NCBI RefSeq assembly: GCF_009372255.1 | Contig: NZ_LXGN01000056.1 | Coordinates: 124,001 to 188,000, forward strand | Length of the DNA: 64,000 nucleotides | Origin: Acinetobacter guerrae | GTDB taxonomy: Bacteria; Pseudomonadota; Gammaproteobacteria; Pseudomonadales; Moraxellaceae | Direction of reading: 5' to 3' | Part shown: positions 9,143 to 19,363 of the stretch, piece after piece | Layout: every line of letters begins with the position of its first letter | Position numbering within the stretch: position 1 is the stretch's first letter | The notes under the pieces: model-generated | Told to the model about the DNA's origin: nothing | The model's input: the letters and a program-made list of their open reading frames with translations, nothing else | Databases searched by the model: none | Made by a program: the position numbers and the translations under genes

Positions 9143-10324
9143 ATGGCCTCATTTGAATTTATAGAAGATGAACTAACCGATAGTAACGGTCAAGCCCGTT
9201 TCACTGTATTTGGTGTCGGTGGTGGTGGTGGTAATGCCGTACAGCATATGGTGCAGTCCGATATTAAAGGTGTGAAATTTGTTTGTGCCAATACGGACAA
9301 ACAAGCACTAGATAGCATGAATGCGCCATTCAAAATCCAGTTGGGTGAACAAAGTACACGTGGTTTGGGTGCTGGAGCTAATCCTGAAGTCGGTCAAATC
9401 GCTGCTGAAGAAAGCCGTGAAGTGATCCGTCAGCATCTCGAAGGAACAGACATGGTGTTTGTGACTGCGGGAATGGGGGGTGGCACAGGTACAGGTGCTG
9501 CACCAGTGGTTGCTGAAGTTGCCAAAGAAATGGGTATTTTGACGGTCGGGGTGGTAACAACACCATTTAACTTTGAAGGTCGTCGTCGTCAACGTTCTGC
9601 TGAAAAAGGCATTGATGCACTAGAGTCTCATGTTGACTCACTCATCATTATTCCGAACCAGCGTTTGCTTAGTGTGTATGGCGATATTTCAATGAAAGAC
9701 GCCTACAAAAAAGCAGATGATGTTTTACTAAACGCTGTGCGAAGTATCTTTGATCTTGTCGTAAATCGTGGTCACATCAACCTTGACTTTGCTGACTTGA
9801 AAACAGCAATGAGTACTCGTGGTTACGCCATGATGGGTGCGGGTCTTGGTCGTGGTGAAGACCGTGCACGTCAGGCAGCAGAACAGGCAATCCGTAGTCC
9901 GTTGCTCGATAATGTGAATATTATTAATGCCAAAGGCGTGTTGATTAATATTACAGGCGGCGATGACATCACCTTGCGTGAAACCGAAATTATTACTGAT
10001 GTCGTCAATCAAATTGTTGATCTGGACGAAGGTGAAATTTTCTACGGTACTGTATTTGATCCAGATGCGCGTGATGAATTACGTGTCACTGTCATTGCCA
10101 CTGGTTTAACTCGTAATGCATCTGATGCAGAACAACAGCCGAGAAAACGTTCAGGTGTGGGACACGTCCAAGTACCAAGTTCGCATCCAACAGACGAAGA
10201 TGATGTTCCAGCGATCAATAAGCGTCAAAATACAGAGGCGCCAGCTGCAACAAATGCAGGTGCTGCACCGCGTTCATCGCCAATGAGCATTCAGGATTAT
10301 TTGAAAAATCAGCAACGCAAATAA
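9143..10324 (+). CDS. ftsZ: Cell division protein FtsZ
   Basis: Tubulin-like GTPase that forms the cytokinetic ring. From the ATG at 9143 the product has 393 residues: [10 protein letters not shown] (24-33), the tubulin signature GGGTGTG (112-118), [10 protein letters not shown], the synergy region [11 protein letters not shown], a Q/A-rich linker and the conserved tail [12 protein letters not shown] that binds FtsA and ZipA. A TTG at 9119 is in frame, but homology starts at [13 protein letters not shown] and AAAGG lies just before the ATG. Confidence 0.97.
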   Translation: MASFEFIEDELTDSNGQARFTVFGVGGGGGNAVQHMVQSDIKGVKFVCANTDKQALDSMNAPFKIQLGEQSTRGLGAGANPEVGQIAAEESREVIRQHLEGTDMVFVTAGMGGGTGTGAAPVVAEVAKEMGILTVGVVTTPFNFEGRRRQRSAEKGIDALESHVDSLIIIPNQRLLSVYGDISMKDAYKKADDVLLNAVRSIFDLVVNRGHINLDFADLKTAMSTRGYAMMGAGLGRGEDRARQAAEQAIRSPLLDNVNIINAKGVLINITGGDDITLRETEIITDVVNQIVDLDEGEIFYGTVFDPDARDELRVTVIATGLTRNASDAEQQPRKRSGVGHVQVPSSHPTDEDDVPAINKRQNTEAPAATNAGAAPRSSPMSIQDYLKNQQRK

Positions 10325-10346
10325 GAAAATCAAATATTTATAAAGA

Positions 10347-10378
10347 GGTAGTGTATTTACACTGCCTTTTTTATTTTT
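10347..10378 (+). terminator. Rho-independent terminator after ftsZ
   Basis: GGTAGTG/CACTGCC stem (10347-10353 and 10360-10366, one G-T pair) around a short loop, followed by a long T-rich tract. It separates the division cluster from lpxC, which therefore needs its own promoter. Confidence 0.8.
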
Positions 10379-10433
10379 TATCAATAGCTAAATGTGCTAA
10401 CGTATAGCGGTTTTAAATTGAAGTTAGAGTAGC

Positions 10434-11336
10434 ATGTTGAAACAACGTACCCTCAAACGTGTGGTGAAAGCCAGTGGAATTGGTCTCCATAGTGGTCAAA
10501 AAGTGATGATCAATTTTCTGCCGCATGTTATTGATGGGGGAATCGTATTTCGTCGGATTGATTTACATCCACCTGTAGACATTCAGGCCAATGCTTTACT
10601 CATTCAGGAAGCATTTATGTGTTCCAATCTGGTTCAGGATGATATTAAGGTGGGCACGATTGAACATGTCATGAGTGCGATTGCAGGTTTGGGCATTGAT
10701 AATTTAATTATTGAGGTATCTGCTTCTGAAGTTCCAATTATGGATGGTAGTGCTGGACCTTTCATTTTTTTACTGATGCAAGGTGAACTCGTAGAACAGA
10801 ATGCTTCAAAAAAATTCATTAAAATTTTAAAACCTGTTGAAGCATTAATTGATGATAAACGGGCAAAGTTTAGTCCACATGAAGGTTTTCAACTCAACTT
10901 TACCATTGATTTTGATCATCCTGCCTTCGCTAAAGAATATCAGTCTGCCACGATCGACTTTTCTACTGAAACGTTTGTTTATGAAGTCAGTGAAGCTCGT
11001 ACCTTCGGTTTTATGAAGGATCTGGATTATCTTAAAGCGAATAATTTAGCACTTGGAGCCAGTCTGGATAATGCCATAGGTGTTGATGATACAGGTGTGG
11101 TGAATGAAGAGGGTTTGCGTTTTTCTGATGAATTCGTGCGTCATAAAATTTTAGATGCAGTTGGTGATTTATATTTAATGGGACATCAAGTTATTGCTAA
11201 ATTTGATGGTTATAAATCTGGACATGCGCTCAATAACCAATTGTTACGCAATGTTCAAAGTGATCCAAGTAATTATGAAATTGTAACATTTAATAACGAA
11301 GATGAGTGTCCAATTCCTTACGTAAGTGTGAGCTAA
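10434..11336 (+). CDS. lpxC: UDP-3-O-acyl-N-acetylglucosamine deacetylase
   Basis: Zinc amidase catalysing the committed step of lipid A synthesis. The 300-residue product carries the zinc ligands His78 (in TIEHVMSA), His237 and Asp241 (in [10 protein letters not shown]), and the catalytic His264 (in KSGHALNN), plus [12 protein letters not shown] at the N-terminus. The length is the one usual in Acinetobacter. It stands between the ftsZ terminator and the convergent dciA-like gene. Confidence 0.97.
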   Translation: MLKQRTLKRVVKASGIGLHSGQKVMINFLPHVIDGGIVFRRIDLHPPVDIQANALLIQEAFMCSNLVQDDIKVGTIEHVMSAIAGLGIDNLIIEVSASEVPIMDGSAGPFIFLLMQGELVEQNASKKFIKILKPVEALIDDKRAKFSPHEGFQLNFTIDFDHPAFAKEYQSATIDFSTETFVYEVSEARTFGFMKDLDYLKANNLALGASLDNAIGVDDTGVVNEEGLRFSDEFVRHKILDAVGDLYLMGHQVIAKFDGYKSGHALNNQLLRNVQSDPSNYEIVTFNNEDECPIPYVSVS

Positions 11337-11434
11337 GTCATTGTCTTGCTAAGATTACGTTATACTGTAACTTTGTATTGTGTTAAATGTGTCACAAAAT
11401 ACTCAGTCTTAAAATTTATATTTTGAAATGCTTG

Positions 11435-11878
11435 TTACTTTTTATTGCTTGCCAAACGCAGCAAAGCTTGGCTAAGCTTAGGGTCGTTCACTAATCCAGC
11501 AGCACTTCGTAACATTTCTTGGGTTTCTGGTGGTAAAGAAGTGACAGCGGTTACATGATGTTGATGATTATTTTGAGACGTATTTCTTAATCTAACCTGA
11601 ATTTTTTGTAGATCCTGTAGTCCTTCAAGTTGAGCAAGTTTAGATATGTATTGTGTTTGAAGGTATCCGAGCTGACTAATCATGGCTTGATTTTCACCGG
11701 TAATCGTTAGAACGCCATATTGATAACAGACCACCTGCCATTTTTCGGGTTGCGGCAGTAGGGGCTGAATAATTTTCGTAAGTCTTTGCCATTGCGCGAC
11801 TTGCGTTGTAAGAAACGTTAAGTTTCCTGTTTTTATGTGTTTTCTTGTTTGTTGGAACACGTTTTTAGGATCAGTCAT
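11435..11878 (-). CDS. DciA-like DUF721 protein, putative DnaB helicase loader
   Basis: A 147-residue DUF721 protein. The family is the ancestral bacterial loader of the replicative helicase. Visible features are the central beta-rich segment (WQVVCYQYGVLTITGENQAMISQL) followed by a helix and the LQKIQVRLRN strand, with a low-complexity C-terminal tail. The order lpxC, DUF721 gene, M23 peptidase gene is also that of Pseudomonas. It is convergent with lpxC and divergent from the peptidase gene. Confidence 0.8.
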   Translation of the reverse strand: MTDPKNVFQQTRKHIKTGNLTFLTTQVAQWQRLTKIIQPLLPQPEKWQVVCYQYGVLTITGENQAMISQLGYLQTQYISKLAQLEGLQDLQKIQVRLRNTSQNNHQHHVTAVTSLPPETQEMLRSAAGLVNDPKLSQALLRLASNKK

Positions 11879-11990
11879 TGGTGTTAGGTTTTCCTCATCA
11901 AGCCACTGTTATCTTAAACACTCATTTCAATAGATATCAAGGACGAGATCACGCAAGAAACTTTTTAAGAACAGTTCAAGAGGTTTTTTT

Positions 11991-12692
11991 ATGCATTCGC
12001 GACGTATACTACTTGCTTTCTCACTGGCAGCTTCGGCAGCTTCAGTTGCATTCGCAGATTATCAAACACTGAATAGCCAAGATGCGCCAGATCGACTGGA
12101 AGCATTGTCTCGTACACTCTCTCAAGGCACTTATACCCATCCTGATGATCTTGACCTACCTGCATCAGCCAAAGTATCGGTGACCCTGCGCGAAAAAACA
12201 GTTGAATTAAATAACGAATCTCTTGAAAAGAAATATGGCAAAACCAGTAATACTGCTAAATTTTCGGCTTCAGGTTCAAATAATAACCCTTATTCTTCGT
12301 GGCTAATTAAGCATCCTTTACCTGATATGACACGAATTTCATCAGAATATGGCATGCGTACACTTTTAGGCACAACACGTGGACATTCTGGTATCGATTT
12401 AGCTGCGCCAAGTGGAACACCAATTTATGCGACAGGCCCAGGCATCGTCACTAAAGCAGGTTGGGGAACTGGTTATGGTCAATATGTTGAAGTAAATCAT
12501 GGTAATGGTTACCTCACTCGTTATGCCCATGCGTCGCGTATCATGGTGCGAGCTGGCGATCAAGTTCAGGCAGGCGAGCATATTGCTAATGTCGGCTGTA
12601 CTGGACGTTGTACAGGCCCGCATTTACATTTTGAAGTTGTGCGTGATGGAGAGCGTAAAAATCCATCAAGCTATTTGGCTTTACTCCCATAA
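11991..12692 (+). CDS. Secreted M23 (LytM) peptidase
   Basis: A 233-residue exported protein: signal peptide of about 22 residues (basic HSRR, then LLAFSLAASAASVAFA) and a C-terminal M23 domain. The zinc ligands are present: His132 and Asp136 in GHSGIDLAAPSG, and His213 with His211 in PHLHFEV, so it should be an active peptidoglycan endopeptidase rather than a degenerate EnvC/NlpD-type activator. Two cysteines (GCTGRCTG, 203 and 207) could form a periplasmic disulfide. A ribosome site AAGAGG precedes the ATG. Confidence 0.88.
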   Translation: MHSRRILLAFSLAASAASVAFADYQTLNSQDAPDRLEALSRTLSQGTYTHPDDLDLPASAKVSVTLREKTVELNNESLEKKYGKTSNTAKFSASGSNNNPYSSWLIKHPLPDMTRISSEYGMRTLLGTTRGHSGIDLAAPSGTPIYATGPGIVTKAGWGTGYGQYVEVNHGNGYLTRYAHASRIMVRAGDQVQAGEHIANVGCTGRCTGPHLHFEVVRDGERKNPSSYLALLP

Positions 12693-12757
12693 TTACGCAT
12701 TTACTGAATCGCTGCCTTAGTATTTAAGCTAGCATTAAATTTAAAATACTGTGTATA

Positions 12758-12788
12758 AAAAATCGCCTAAATTGGCGATTTTTTGTTA
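12758..12788 (+). terminator. Rho-independent terminator after the M23 peptidase gene
   Basis: AAATCGCC / GGCGATTT inverted repeat with a 6-base loop followed by a T-run (12780-12784). Confidence 0.85.
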
Positions 12789-12925
12789 TTTTAGGTAAGG
12801 AAAAGTCACTAACTATTTATTATCTAAATAATGCTGTCAATCTGTATTCACTGAGGTGGCTAACTTGTGTCACTCCAAATATGATAAAAATATGGACTAA
12901 CCGTAGACTAAGGAAAAGGTGAGTT

Positions 12926-15643
12926 ATGGCGTTTTATGGTGATTCCGACGCACAAGAAACCCAAGAATGGCAAGATGCATTTGATTCGGTTTTGCAGCAT
13001 ATGGGTACAGAACGTGCTGCTTTTTTGCTCGAAAAGCTTTATCAGCGTGCAATTGCGAAGCATGTTCCTATTCAGCGCCTAAATACCCCTTACTTAAATA
13101 CAATTTCAGTAGAAGAACAACCAGCCATGCCAGGCGATCAGGATATGGAGCGTCGTATTCGTGCGCTCATTCGCTGGAATGCACTGGCAATGGTATTGCG
13201 CGCCAATAAAACTGGTGACGATTTGGGTGGTCACTTGGCCAGTTTCGCATCTTCAGCAACATTATATGATGTAGGCTTTAACCATTTTTTCCGCGCCAAT
13301 AGCGATAATTTTGGCGGTGATATGATTTATTACCAAGGTCATTGTGCACCTGGTATTTATGCGCGTTCATTTCTTGAAGGTCGTTTGACCGAAGATCAAC
13401 TTAATAATTTCCGTCGCGAAGTCAATGGCAATGGTTTATCTAGCTATCCACATCCATATTTGATGCCAGATTATTGGCAATTTCCTACGGTGTCGATGGG
13501 GCTTGGTCCGATCATGTCGATTTATCAGGCACATATTCAAAAGTATTTGATGAACCGTGGCTTGATTAAAGAAGAAAACCGTAAAGTTTGGGCGTATCTC
13601 GGTGATGGTGAAATGGATGAGCCTGAAAGTACAGGTGCAATCTCACTTGCAGGCCGTGAAAAGTTAGATAACTTAATCTGGGTGGTGAACTGTAATTTAC
13701 AGCGTCTAGATGGCCCTGTGCGTGGTAATGGTAAAATTATTCAAGAACTTGAGTCATTATTCCGTGGCGCGGGCTGGCGTGTGATTAAAGTTGTTTGGGG
13801 ACGTCATTGGGATCCTTTGTTGGCCAATGATAAATCAGGCGCATTAAAAGCAGTGATGGAAGAAGCCGTTGATGGTGATTATCAACGTTACCAAGTAAAA
13901 GGTGGCGCTTATACACGAGCGCATTTCTTTGGTAAGTATCCTGAAGCTGAAGAATTGGTGAAAAACCTTAGCGATGAAGATATTGATAATCTAAATCGTG
14001 GTGGTCACGATCCGTATAAAGTTTTCGCAGCCTATACCGAAGCGATGAAGAGTACAGGTCAACCTACAGTGATTTTGGCAAAAACCGTAAAAGGTTATGG
14101 TTTGTCTGATGAAATTGAAGCGGTTAATAAAACCCATCAGATCAAAAAAATGCATGTTGATTCACTCAAGTATGTACGTGATCGTTTCAATCTGCCATTT
14201 ACCAACGAGCAGCTTGAAGAATTACCGCTCTATCGCCCGGCAGAAAATTCGCCAGAATTGAAATATATGAAAGCGCGTCGTGAAGCATTGGGTGGTTATC
14301 TACCTGCACGTCGTAAAGATAGTACGGCATTAGATATTCCTGAAATTTCAGTGTTTGACAGCGTTCTAAGTGGTAGCAATGGTAAAGAGCAATCTACCAC
14401 GATGGTCATGGTGCGATTGATTGCGGCTTTACTTAAAGAAAAAGCCATTAAGGATCGTGTCGTTCCAATTGTACCTGATGAGGCGCGTACTTTTGGTTTG
14501 GAAGGTATGTTCCGCCAGTTAGGCATTTATGCTGCGCATGGTCAAAAATATACTCCTGAAGACAATGAGCAGCTCATGAATTATCGTGAAGCGAAAGATG
14601 GCCATATGTTGCAGGAAGGGATTAACGAAGCGGGTGCCATGAGTGCATGGGCAGCGTTGGGCACAAGTTATTCAACCAATAACTTGCCAATGATTCCAAT
14701 GTATATGTATTACTCCATGTTTGGTTTCCAGCGTATTGGTGATATTGCTTGGGCAGCAGGTGATGCGCAGGCTCAAGGCTTCTTGCTTGGTGCAACAGCT
14801 GGTCGTACAACTTTGAACGGCGAAGGTTTACAGCATCAGGATGGTCATTCACATATTCTGGCGAGTACGATTCCGAACTGTATAGCTTATGATCCTTGCT
14901 TTGGTTATGAGTTGGCTGTTGTGGTACATGATGGTTTAAAACGCATGTATGTGAATCAGGAGCGTGTGTTCTATTACTTAACAGTCATGAATGAAAACTA
15001 CGAACATCCTGAAATGCCAAAAGATGCAGAAGAAGGCATTAAACGTGGTATGTATCTATTTGAAAAAGACGATCAGGCAACAGTTCAGTTATTAGGTTCT
15101 GGTGTGATCTTACGTGAAGTCATCAAAGCTGCAAAAATCTTGCGTGAAGAGTATCAAATTCACTCGAATATCTGGAGTGTCACGAGCTTTAACGAATTAG
15201 CGCGTGATGGCATGGGTTGTGACGAATACAATCGCTTGCATCCATTGGCAGAGGACACCAAAGAATCTTGGGTATCACAACAGTTACGTGGTACAGATGG
15301 TATTGTGGTGTCTGCAACGGATCATATGCGTGCTTACAGTGAACAGATTCGAGCGTATTTACCAGACAATCGTCCATATGTAACTTTGGGCACAGATGGT
15401 TATGGTCGTTCAGATACACGTGGTAATTTGCGTAGTTACTTTGGTGTCGATGCTGCACATATTGTGGTCGCAACGCTGAAAAAACTGGCAGATGAAGGTG
15501 AAGTCGAAAACCGTTTGGTTAAAGATGCAATTTCTAGTTTTGAACTGGATACCGATCGTCCAGTTGCTTGGGCACCACAGGCGCATCCAGAAGTACAACC
15601 TGTAGCGGAATATCATGAAACTCAATCAGGTGAGGGGAACTAA
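12926..15643 (+). CDS. aceE: Pyruvate dehydrogenase E1 component (homodimeric type)
   Basis: Thiamine-diphosphate enzyme that decarboxylates pyruvate and transfers the acetyl group to the lipoyl arms of AceF. The 905-residue product shows the ThDP-binding segment GDGEMDEPES with the downstream NCNLQRLDGPVRGN, plus HFFRANSD, the HAHG/EGINEAGA region and GLQHQDGHSH, all typical of the large single-chain E1. The ribosome site AAGGAAAAGGTGAG precedes the ATG. Three bases separate it from aceF, forming an aceEF operon. Confidence 0.97.
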   Translation: MAFYGDSDAQETQEWQDAFDSVLQHMGTERAAFLLEKLYQRAIAKHVPIQRLNTPYLNTISVEEQPAMPGDQDMERRIRALIRWNALAMVLRANKTGDDLGGHLASFASSATLYDVGFNHFFRANSDNFGGDMIYYQGHCAPGIYARSFLEGRLTEDQLNNFRREVNGNGLSSYPHPYLMPDYWQFPTVSMGLGPIMSIYQAHIQKYLMNRGLIKEENRKVWAYLGDGEMDEPESTGAISLAGREKLDNLIWVVNCNLQRLDGPVRGNGKIIQELESLFRGAGWRVIKVVWGRHWDPLLANDKSGALKAVMEEAVDGDYQRYQVKGGAYTRAHFFGKYPEAEELVKNLSDEDIDNLNRGGHDPYKVFAAYTEAMKSTGQPTVILAKTVKGYGLSDEIEAVNKTHQIKKMHVDSLKYVRDRFNLPFTNEQLEELPLYRPAENSPELKYMKARREALGGYLPARRKDSTALDIPEISVFDSVLSGSNGKEQSTTMVMVRLIAALLKEKAIKDRVVPIVPDEARTFGLEGMFRQLGIYAAHGQKYTPEDNEQLMNYREAKDGHMLQEGINEAGAMSAWAALGTSYSTNNLPMIPMYMYYSMFGFQRIGDIAWAAGDAQAQGFLLGATAGRTTLNGEGLQHQDGHSHILASTIPNCIAYDPCFGYELAVVVHDGLKRMYVNQERVFYYLTVMNENYEHPEMPKDAEEGIKRGMYLFEKDDQATVQLLGSGVILREVIKAAKILREEYQIHSNIWSVTSFNELARDGMGCDEYNRLHPLAEDTKESWVSQQLRGTDGIVVSATDHMRAYSEQIRAYLPDNRPYVTLGTDGYGRSDTRGNLRSYFGVDAAHIVVATLKKLADEGEVENRLVKDAISSFELDTDRPVAWAPQAHPEVQPVAEYHETQSGEGN

Positions 15644-15646
15644 GCG

Positions 15647-17626
15647 ATGCAAGTGAAAACACCTGATATTGGCGTAGATAAGGCAACGGTTGCTGAAATT
15701 TTAGTAAAGGTTGGCGATCAAATTTCTGAAAATGATAGTCTTATTCTTCTTGAATCGGACAAAGCTTCAGTTGAAGTTCCAAGCACAGTTTCTGGCGTGG
15801 TCAAAAGTATTTTGGTTCATCAGGGCGATGAAGTAACCGAAGGAACTGCTTTAATTGAGTTGGAAAGCGGAAGTGACGCTCAAACTGAAGATAAGGCGCC
15901 TGTTAAGTCAGAAGAAGAAGCGGCGAAACCTGCTTCCTCTGAACCAGAAGCGAAACCAGTAACTCAACCAAGCACATCATTCTCATCTGGTGCAACTAGT
16001 GTTATCGAAGTACAGGTTCCAGACATTGGTGTAGAAAAAGCAACAGTTGCTGAACTGTTGGTTAAAGTGGGCGATGAAATTTCTGAAAATGATAGTTTGA
16101 TTCTTCTTGAATCGGACAAAGCTTCAGTTGAAGTGCCAAGCCCTGTTTCTGGAATAATCGAAAGTGTTGCAGTGAAAGAAGGCGACATTGTTAAAGAGGG
16201 TGTACTTCTGCTAAAAGTTAAAACTCAAGGTGGAAGTGAACAAGCAACTCCTGCAAATGAAAATACCGCAGCGCAACCTGTTGAGACGGCTACTACAGCC
16301 GTTGAAGATGAAACTGATACACAGGAAACAGTCAGCTCAGGTGAACAGGAAATTAGCGTACCTGATTTGGGCGTCGATAAAGCCACAGTATCTGAAATTT
16401 TGGTACAAGTGGGTGATCGTGTAGAAGCACAACAAAGCTTATGTGTAGTTGAATCTGACAAAGCTTCAGTCGAAGTACCAAGCAATATTGCTGGCGTAGT
16501 AAAAGCGATTCATGTCAGTGTTGGTCAAGAGGTTAAACAAGGTATTGCATTGGCAACCATTGAGGGTGAAGCAAAAGCAGCACCTAAAGCCAAATCTCAA
16601 CCTGCTGCTCAAACTGCGTCAGTAAAAACGCAAAGTGCTGCAAAACCTGCTGAACAGTCAAAGGCTCCTGTAGCAGACTCAGTCAATAAATTGAGTCAGG
16701 AACAAGAAGCAGATAATGCCAAAGTCTATGCAGGTCCTGCTGTGCGTAAGCTTGCACGTGAACTCGGCGTGATTTTGGCGCAGGTCAAAGCTTCGGGTGA
16801 GCATGGTCGTTTGATGAAAGAAGACATCTATGCCCATGTTAAGCAACGCATGACAGCCCCTGCGCCAACTGCGTCAGCTACTGTAGCAGCAGTTGCATCG
16901 GGTTTACCTGCATTGCCTGACTTTAGTGCATTTGGTGGTGGTGAAGTCAAAACCATGACTCGTCTGCAACAAGTGTCTGTACCACAGTTGTCACTCAATA
17001 ATTTTATTCCACAAGTGACCCAGTTCGACTTGGCAGATATCACCGAGTTGGAAGCATGGCGTGGTGAATTGAAAGATGGCTTTAAAAAGCAAGGCGTTAG
17101 CCTGACGATTTTAGCCTTTATTGCGAAAGCAGTTGCGCACTTGCTCAAAGAAGAGCCATATTTTGCAGGACATTTGGCTGATGATCAAAAATCGGTATTA
17201 TTGCGTAATGAAATTCATATGGGTATTGCAGTAGCAACACCAGATGGTTTAACTGTACCTGTATTACGTAATCCAGATCAGAAATCGATTAAACAGATTG
17301 CAATTGAACTCGGTGAGTTGAGTCAAAAAGCACGTGATAAGAAATTATCTCCGAAAGACTTACAAGGCGCTAACTTCACCATTACCAGTTTAGGTTCAAT
17401 TGGTGGAACGGCATTTACACCATTGGTGAACTGGCCACAAGTTGCGATTCTGGGTATTTCTCCTGCGACGATGCAGCCAGTTTGGAATGGTAAAGACTTC
17501 GATCCGCGTTTAATGTTGCCATTATCATTGTCTTATGATCATCGTGTTATTAATGGTGCTGATGCTGCGCGTTTTACCAATAAGCTCACTAAGTTGCTCA
17601 AAGATATTCGTACGTTATTAATCTAA
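15647..17626 (+). CDS. aceF: Dihydrolipoyl acetyltransferase (pyruvate dehydrogenase E2)
   Basis: E2 core of the complex. The 659-residue product has three lipoyl domains, each with the lipoylated lysine in ESDKASVEVPS (first at Lys39), joined by Ala/Pro/Glu-rich linkers, then a peripheral-subunit-binding domain (AGPAVRKLARELGV) and the catalytic domain ending in SYDHRVINGADAARF with the active-site His. Asn in place of the E. coli Asp in HRVIDG is also seen in Pseudomonas and Azotobacter E2. No E3 (lpd) gene follows; the operon ends at a strong terminator. Confidence 0.97.
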   Translation: MQVKTPDIGVDKATVAEILVKVGDQISENDSLILLESDKASVEVPSTVSGVVKSILVHQGDEVTEGTALIELESGSDAQTEDKAPVKSEEEAAKPASSEPEAKPVTQPSTSFSSGATSVIEVQVPDIGVEKATVAELLVKVGDEISENDSLILLESDKASVEVPSPVSGIIESVAVKEGDIVKEGVLLLKVKTQGGSEQATPANENTAAQPVETATTAVEDETDTQETVSSGEQEISVPDLGVDKATVSEILVQVGDRVEAQQSLCVVESDKASVEVPSNIAGVVKAIHVSVGQEVKQGIALATIEGEAKAAPKAKSQPAAQTASVKTQSAAKPAEQSKAPVADSVNKLSQEQEADNAKVYAGPAVRKLARELGVILAQVKASGEHGRLMKEDIYAHVKQRMTAPAPTASATVAAVASGLPALPDFSAFGGGEVKTMTRLQQVSVPQLSLNNFIPQVTQFDLADITELEAWRGELKDGFKKQGVSLTILAFIAKAVAHLLKEEPYFAGHLADDQKSVLLRNEIHMGIAVATPDGLTVPVLRNPDQKSIKQIAIELGELSQKARDKKLSPKDLQGANFTITSLGSIGGTAFTPLVNWPQVAILGISPATMQPVWNGKDFDPRLMLPLSLSYDHRVINGADAARFTNKLTKLLKDIRTLLI

Positions 17627-17640
17627 CCTTCTTATTAAAG

Positions 17641-17672
17641 AAACCCCGCCATGGCGGGGTTTTTTATTTTGC
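17641..17672 (+). terminator. Rho-independent terminator of aceEF
   Basis: Perfect CCCCGCC/GGCGGGG stem (17644-17650 and 17653-17659), extended by A-T pairs, followed by TTTTTTATTTT. Confidence 0.95.
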
Positions 17673-17805
17673 TTTTTCTTTACATGCGATCATTAAATAA
17701 ACATTTCTTATTCATCTTTGATACAGGATTCACCCAAATATTACACAGGCTACAGGTATGATAGCTAAAGCAAACACAAGAATTTAAAAATGAAGGAGCA
17801 AAATC

Positions 17806-18174
17806 ATGAGTAATTCAGATGATCCAAAATTGACTCAATTGAATACACAAAACCTATCAAAAGTTCAAGATTCCCATGCCAATCCACTGGATGTTGATAT
17901 ATTAGAAAATAATCGATTTTCTTCTGAGCAACTTGAAGGCTTGACTGATAGTGATGAATTAGATGAAGAGTTTCGTGAGGAGCAAACAGAGCCAGCAGAA
18001 AAAACCAAGGAAAAGCATATTACGACGCATGAAAACAGTGAAGGTAATCAGGCAATACGTGAAGCAGTCGAAGAACTTGATGTAAAGCAATTGGAACAAA
18101 ACTTAAATGAAAAAGACCCTGATCATCCTAGTCCCAATCCTGCGCCATTTATTTCTCATGAGAATGGCAAATAA
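17806..18174 (+). CDS. Acidic hypothetical protein
   Basis: 122 residues, very rich in Asp, Glu, Asn and Gln and lacking hydrophobic segments or cysteines, so probably soluble and largely disordered. A strong ribosome site (GAAGGAG) eight bases before the ATG supports expression. I do not recognise a domain. It stands alone between the aceEF terminator and the manganese riboswitch. Confidence 0.65.
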   Translation: MSNSDDPKLTQLNTQNLSKVQDSHANPLDVDILENNRFSSEQLEGLTDSDELDEEFREEQTEPAEKTKEKHITTHENSEGNQAIREAVEELDVKQLEQNLNEKDPDHPSPNPAPFISHENGK

Positions 18175-18345
18175 GTAAATTGTGATCGGATTCAATTATT
18201 AGCCTATGAATCTAAAAAAGTATTTTTCTATAAAAGGTCTTCAATAAATAAGTATTGAGTTTAAGATGTTTAAATGATCGCAAGAAAAATCCTAAAAAAT
18301 TGTAAAAATAATATGATCCCCGTGAGGTATTTGCTATGATAGAAC

Positions 18346-18530
18346 TACTTCATTGGGGAGTAGCCTCCAGTTACGCAAAGTAATTGGGTGATGATCAACA
18401 TAATTGTTCCACCGAACATGGTCATCATAGCTTGAACGTTTACACGTTCTTTAGTTGGCAAGACCTTTGATTTATCGTTCTGCACTTTTGGCTAGCAGGG
18501 GCGATAGGTCATAGGTATATATGCTAGCCA
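18346..18530 (+). promoter_or_regulatory. yybP-ykoY manganese riboswitch
   Basis: The leader has the two conserved blocks of this class: GGGGAGTAGCC (18355-18365) and GTTGGCAAGACCTTT (18454-18468), with variable arms between. Downstream a 9-base inverted repeat TGGCTAGCA / TGCTAGCCA (18489-18497 and 18522-18530) ends directly before the probable ribosome site GAGAAC, the expected place for an expression platform controlling translation. The gene it precedes is a TMEM165/GDT1 exporter, a common partner of this riboswitch. Confidence 0.85.
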
Positions 18531-18540
18531 GAGAACAGAT

Positions 18541-19116
18541 ATGCAAGAATTCCTGATTTCGACTTCTGTTGTTGCCCTTGCTGAAATGGGCGACAAAACC
18601 CAGCTCCTTGCGCTTTTACTCGCTGCCCGGTTCCGCAAACCTGTTCCTATTCTTATTGCTATTTTATTAGCAACCACCATTAACCACGGTTTATCTGCGG
18701 TGTTAGGTCAATGGCTTACTACTGTACTGAATCCAAATGTAATGGTTTGGGTATTGGCGATCGGATTTATTGGAATGGCGCTCTGGATGTTAATTCCAGA
18801 TAAACTGGATGATGAAACCGATAGTATTAATAAATGGCAACGTTTTGGTGTGTTTGGTGCAACCTTTATCTTATTTTTTCTCGCGGAAATTGGAGATAAA
18901 ACTCAAATTGCAACCGTCGCTCTTGCGGCGCGTTACGATAGCGTATTCTGGGTTATGCTTGGAACCACAATTGGTATGATGATTGCCAATGCGCCTGCTG
19001 TATTTATTGGTAATAAAATGGCAGATCGCTTGCCAATTTCCTTGATTCATAAAATTGGTGCTGCAATTTTCTTGATCGTTGGTATTTCAACTCTGGTTCA
19101 ACATTACTTCTTTTAA
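18541..19116 (+). CDS. TMEM165/GDT1 (UPF0016) family manganese exporter
   Basis: A 191-residue membrane protein with the two inverted family signatures, LAEMGDKTQLLALLLAARF near the N-terminus and LAEIGDKTQIATVALAARY in the second half, each in the first helix of a three-helix repeat. Family members export Mn2+ (or exchange Ca2+/Mn2+) across the inner membrane. The manganese riboswitch immediately upstream supports a role in relieving manganese excess. Confidence 0.92.
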   Translation: MQEFLISTSVVALAEMGDKTQLLALLLAARFRKPVPILIAILLATTINHGLSAVLGQWLTTVLNPNVMVWVLAIGFIGMALWMLIPDKLDDETDSINKWQRFGVFGATFILFFLAEIGDKTQIATVALAARYDSVFWVMLGTTIGMMIANAPAVFIGNKMADRLPISLIHKIGAAIFLIVGISTLVQHYFF

Positions 19117-19136
19117 TTCTGTTTTATACATATTTT

Positions 19137-19165
19137 AAGCATCTGTTCACAGGTGCTTTTTTTAT
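19137..19165 (+). terminator. Rho-independent terminator after the exporter gene
   Basis: AAGCATCTGT / ACAGGTGCTT (one T-G pair) with a TTC loop and a run of seven T. Confidence 0.9.
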
Positions 19166-19363
19166 GTTTGTCTTGATTTTTAGTGAAATGAAAAACCACA
19201 TCGTAATTTGACAATGACAAATAACTTTATGCGCAACTAAATTTCCTAATCCAATCAAATGTTCAATACATAACAGATTTTGGTAGTGACTCTATTTAAA
19301 AATAGCAGTAAGGTTAAATCTCTTATTGCTATTTTTATTCTGATTCGAATAAAGGACACGAAA

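Noticed and set aside
16828..17148. Long minus-strand frame inside aceF
   Set aside because: Antisense shadow of the E2 catalytic domain.
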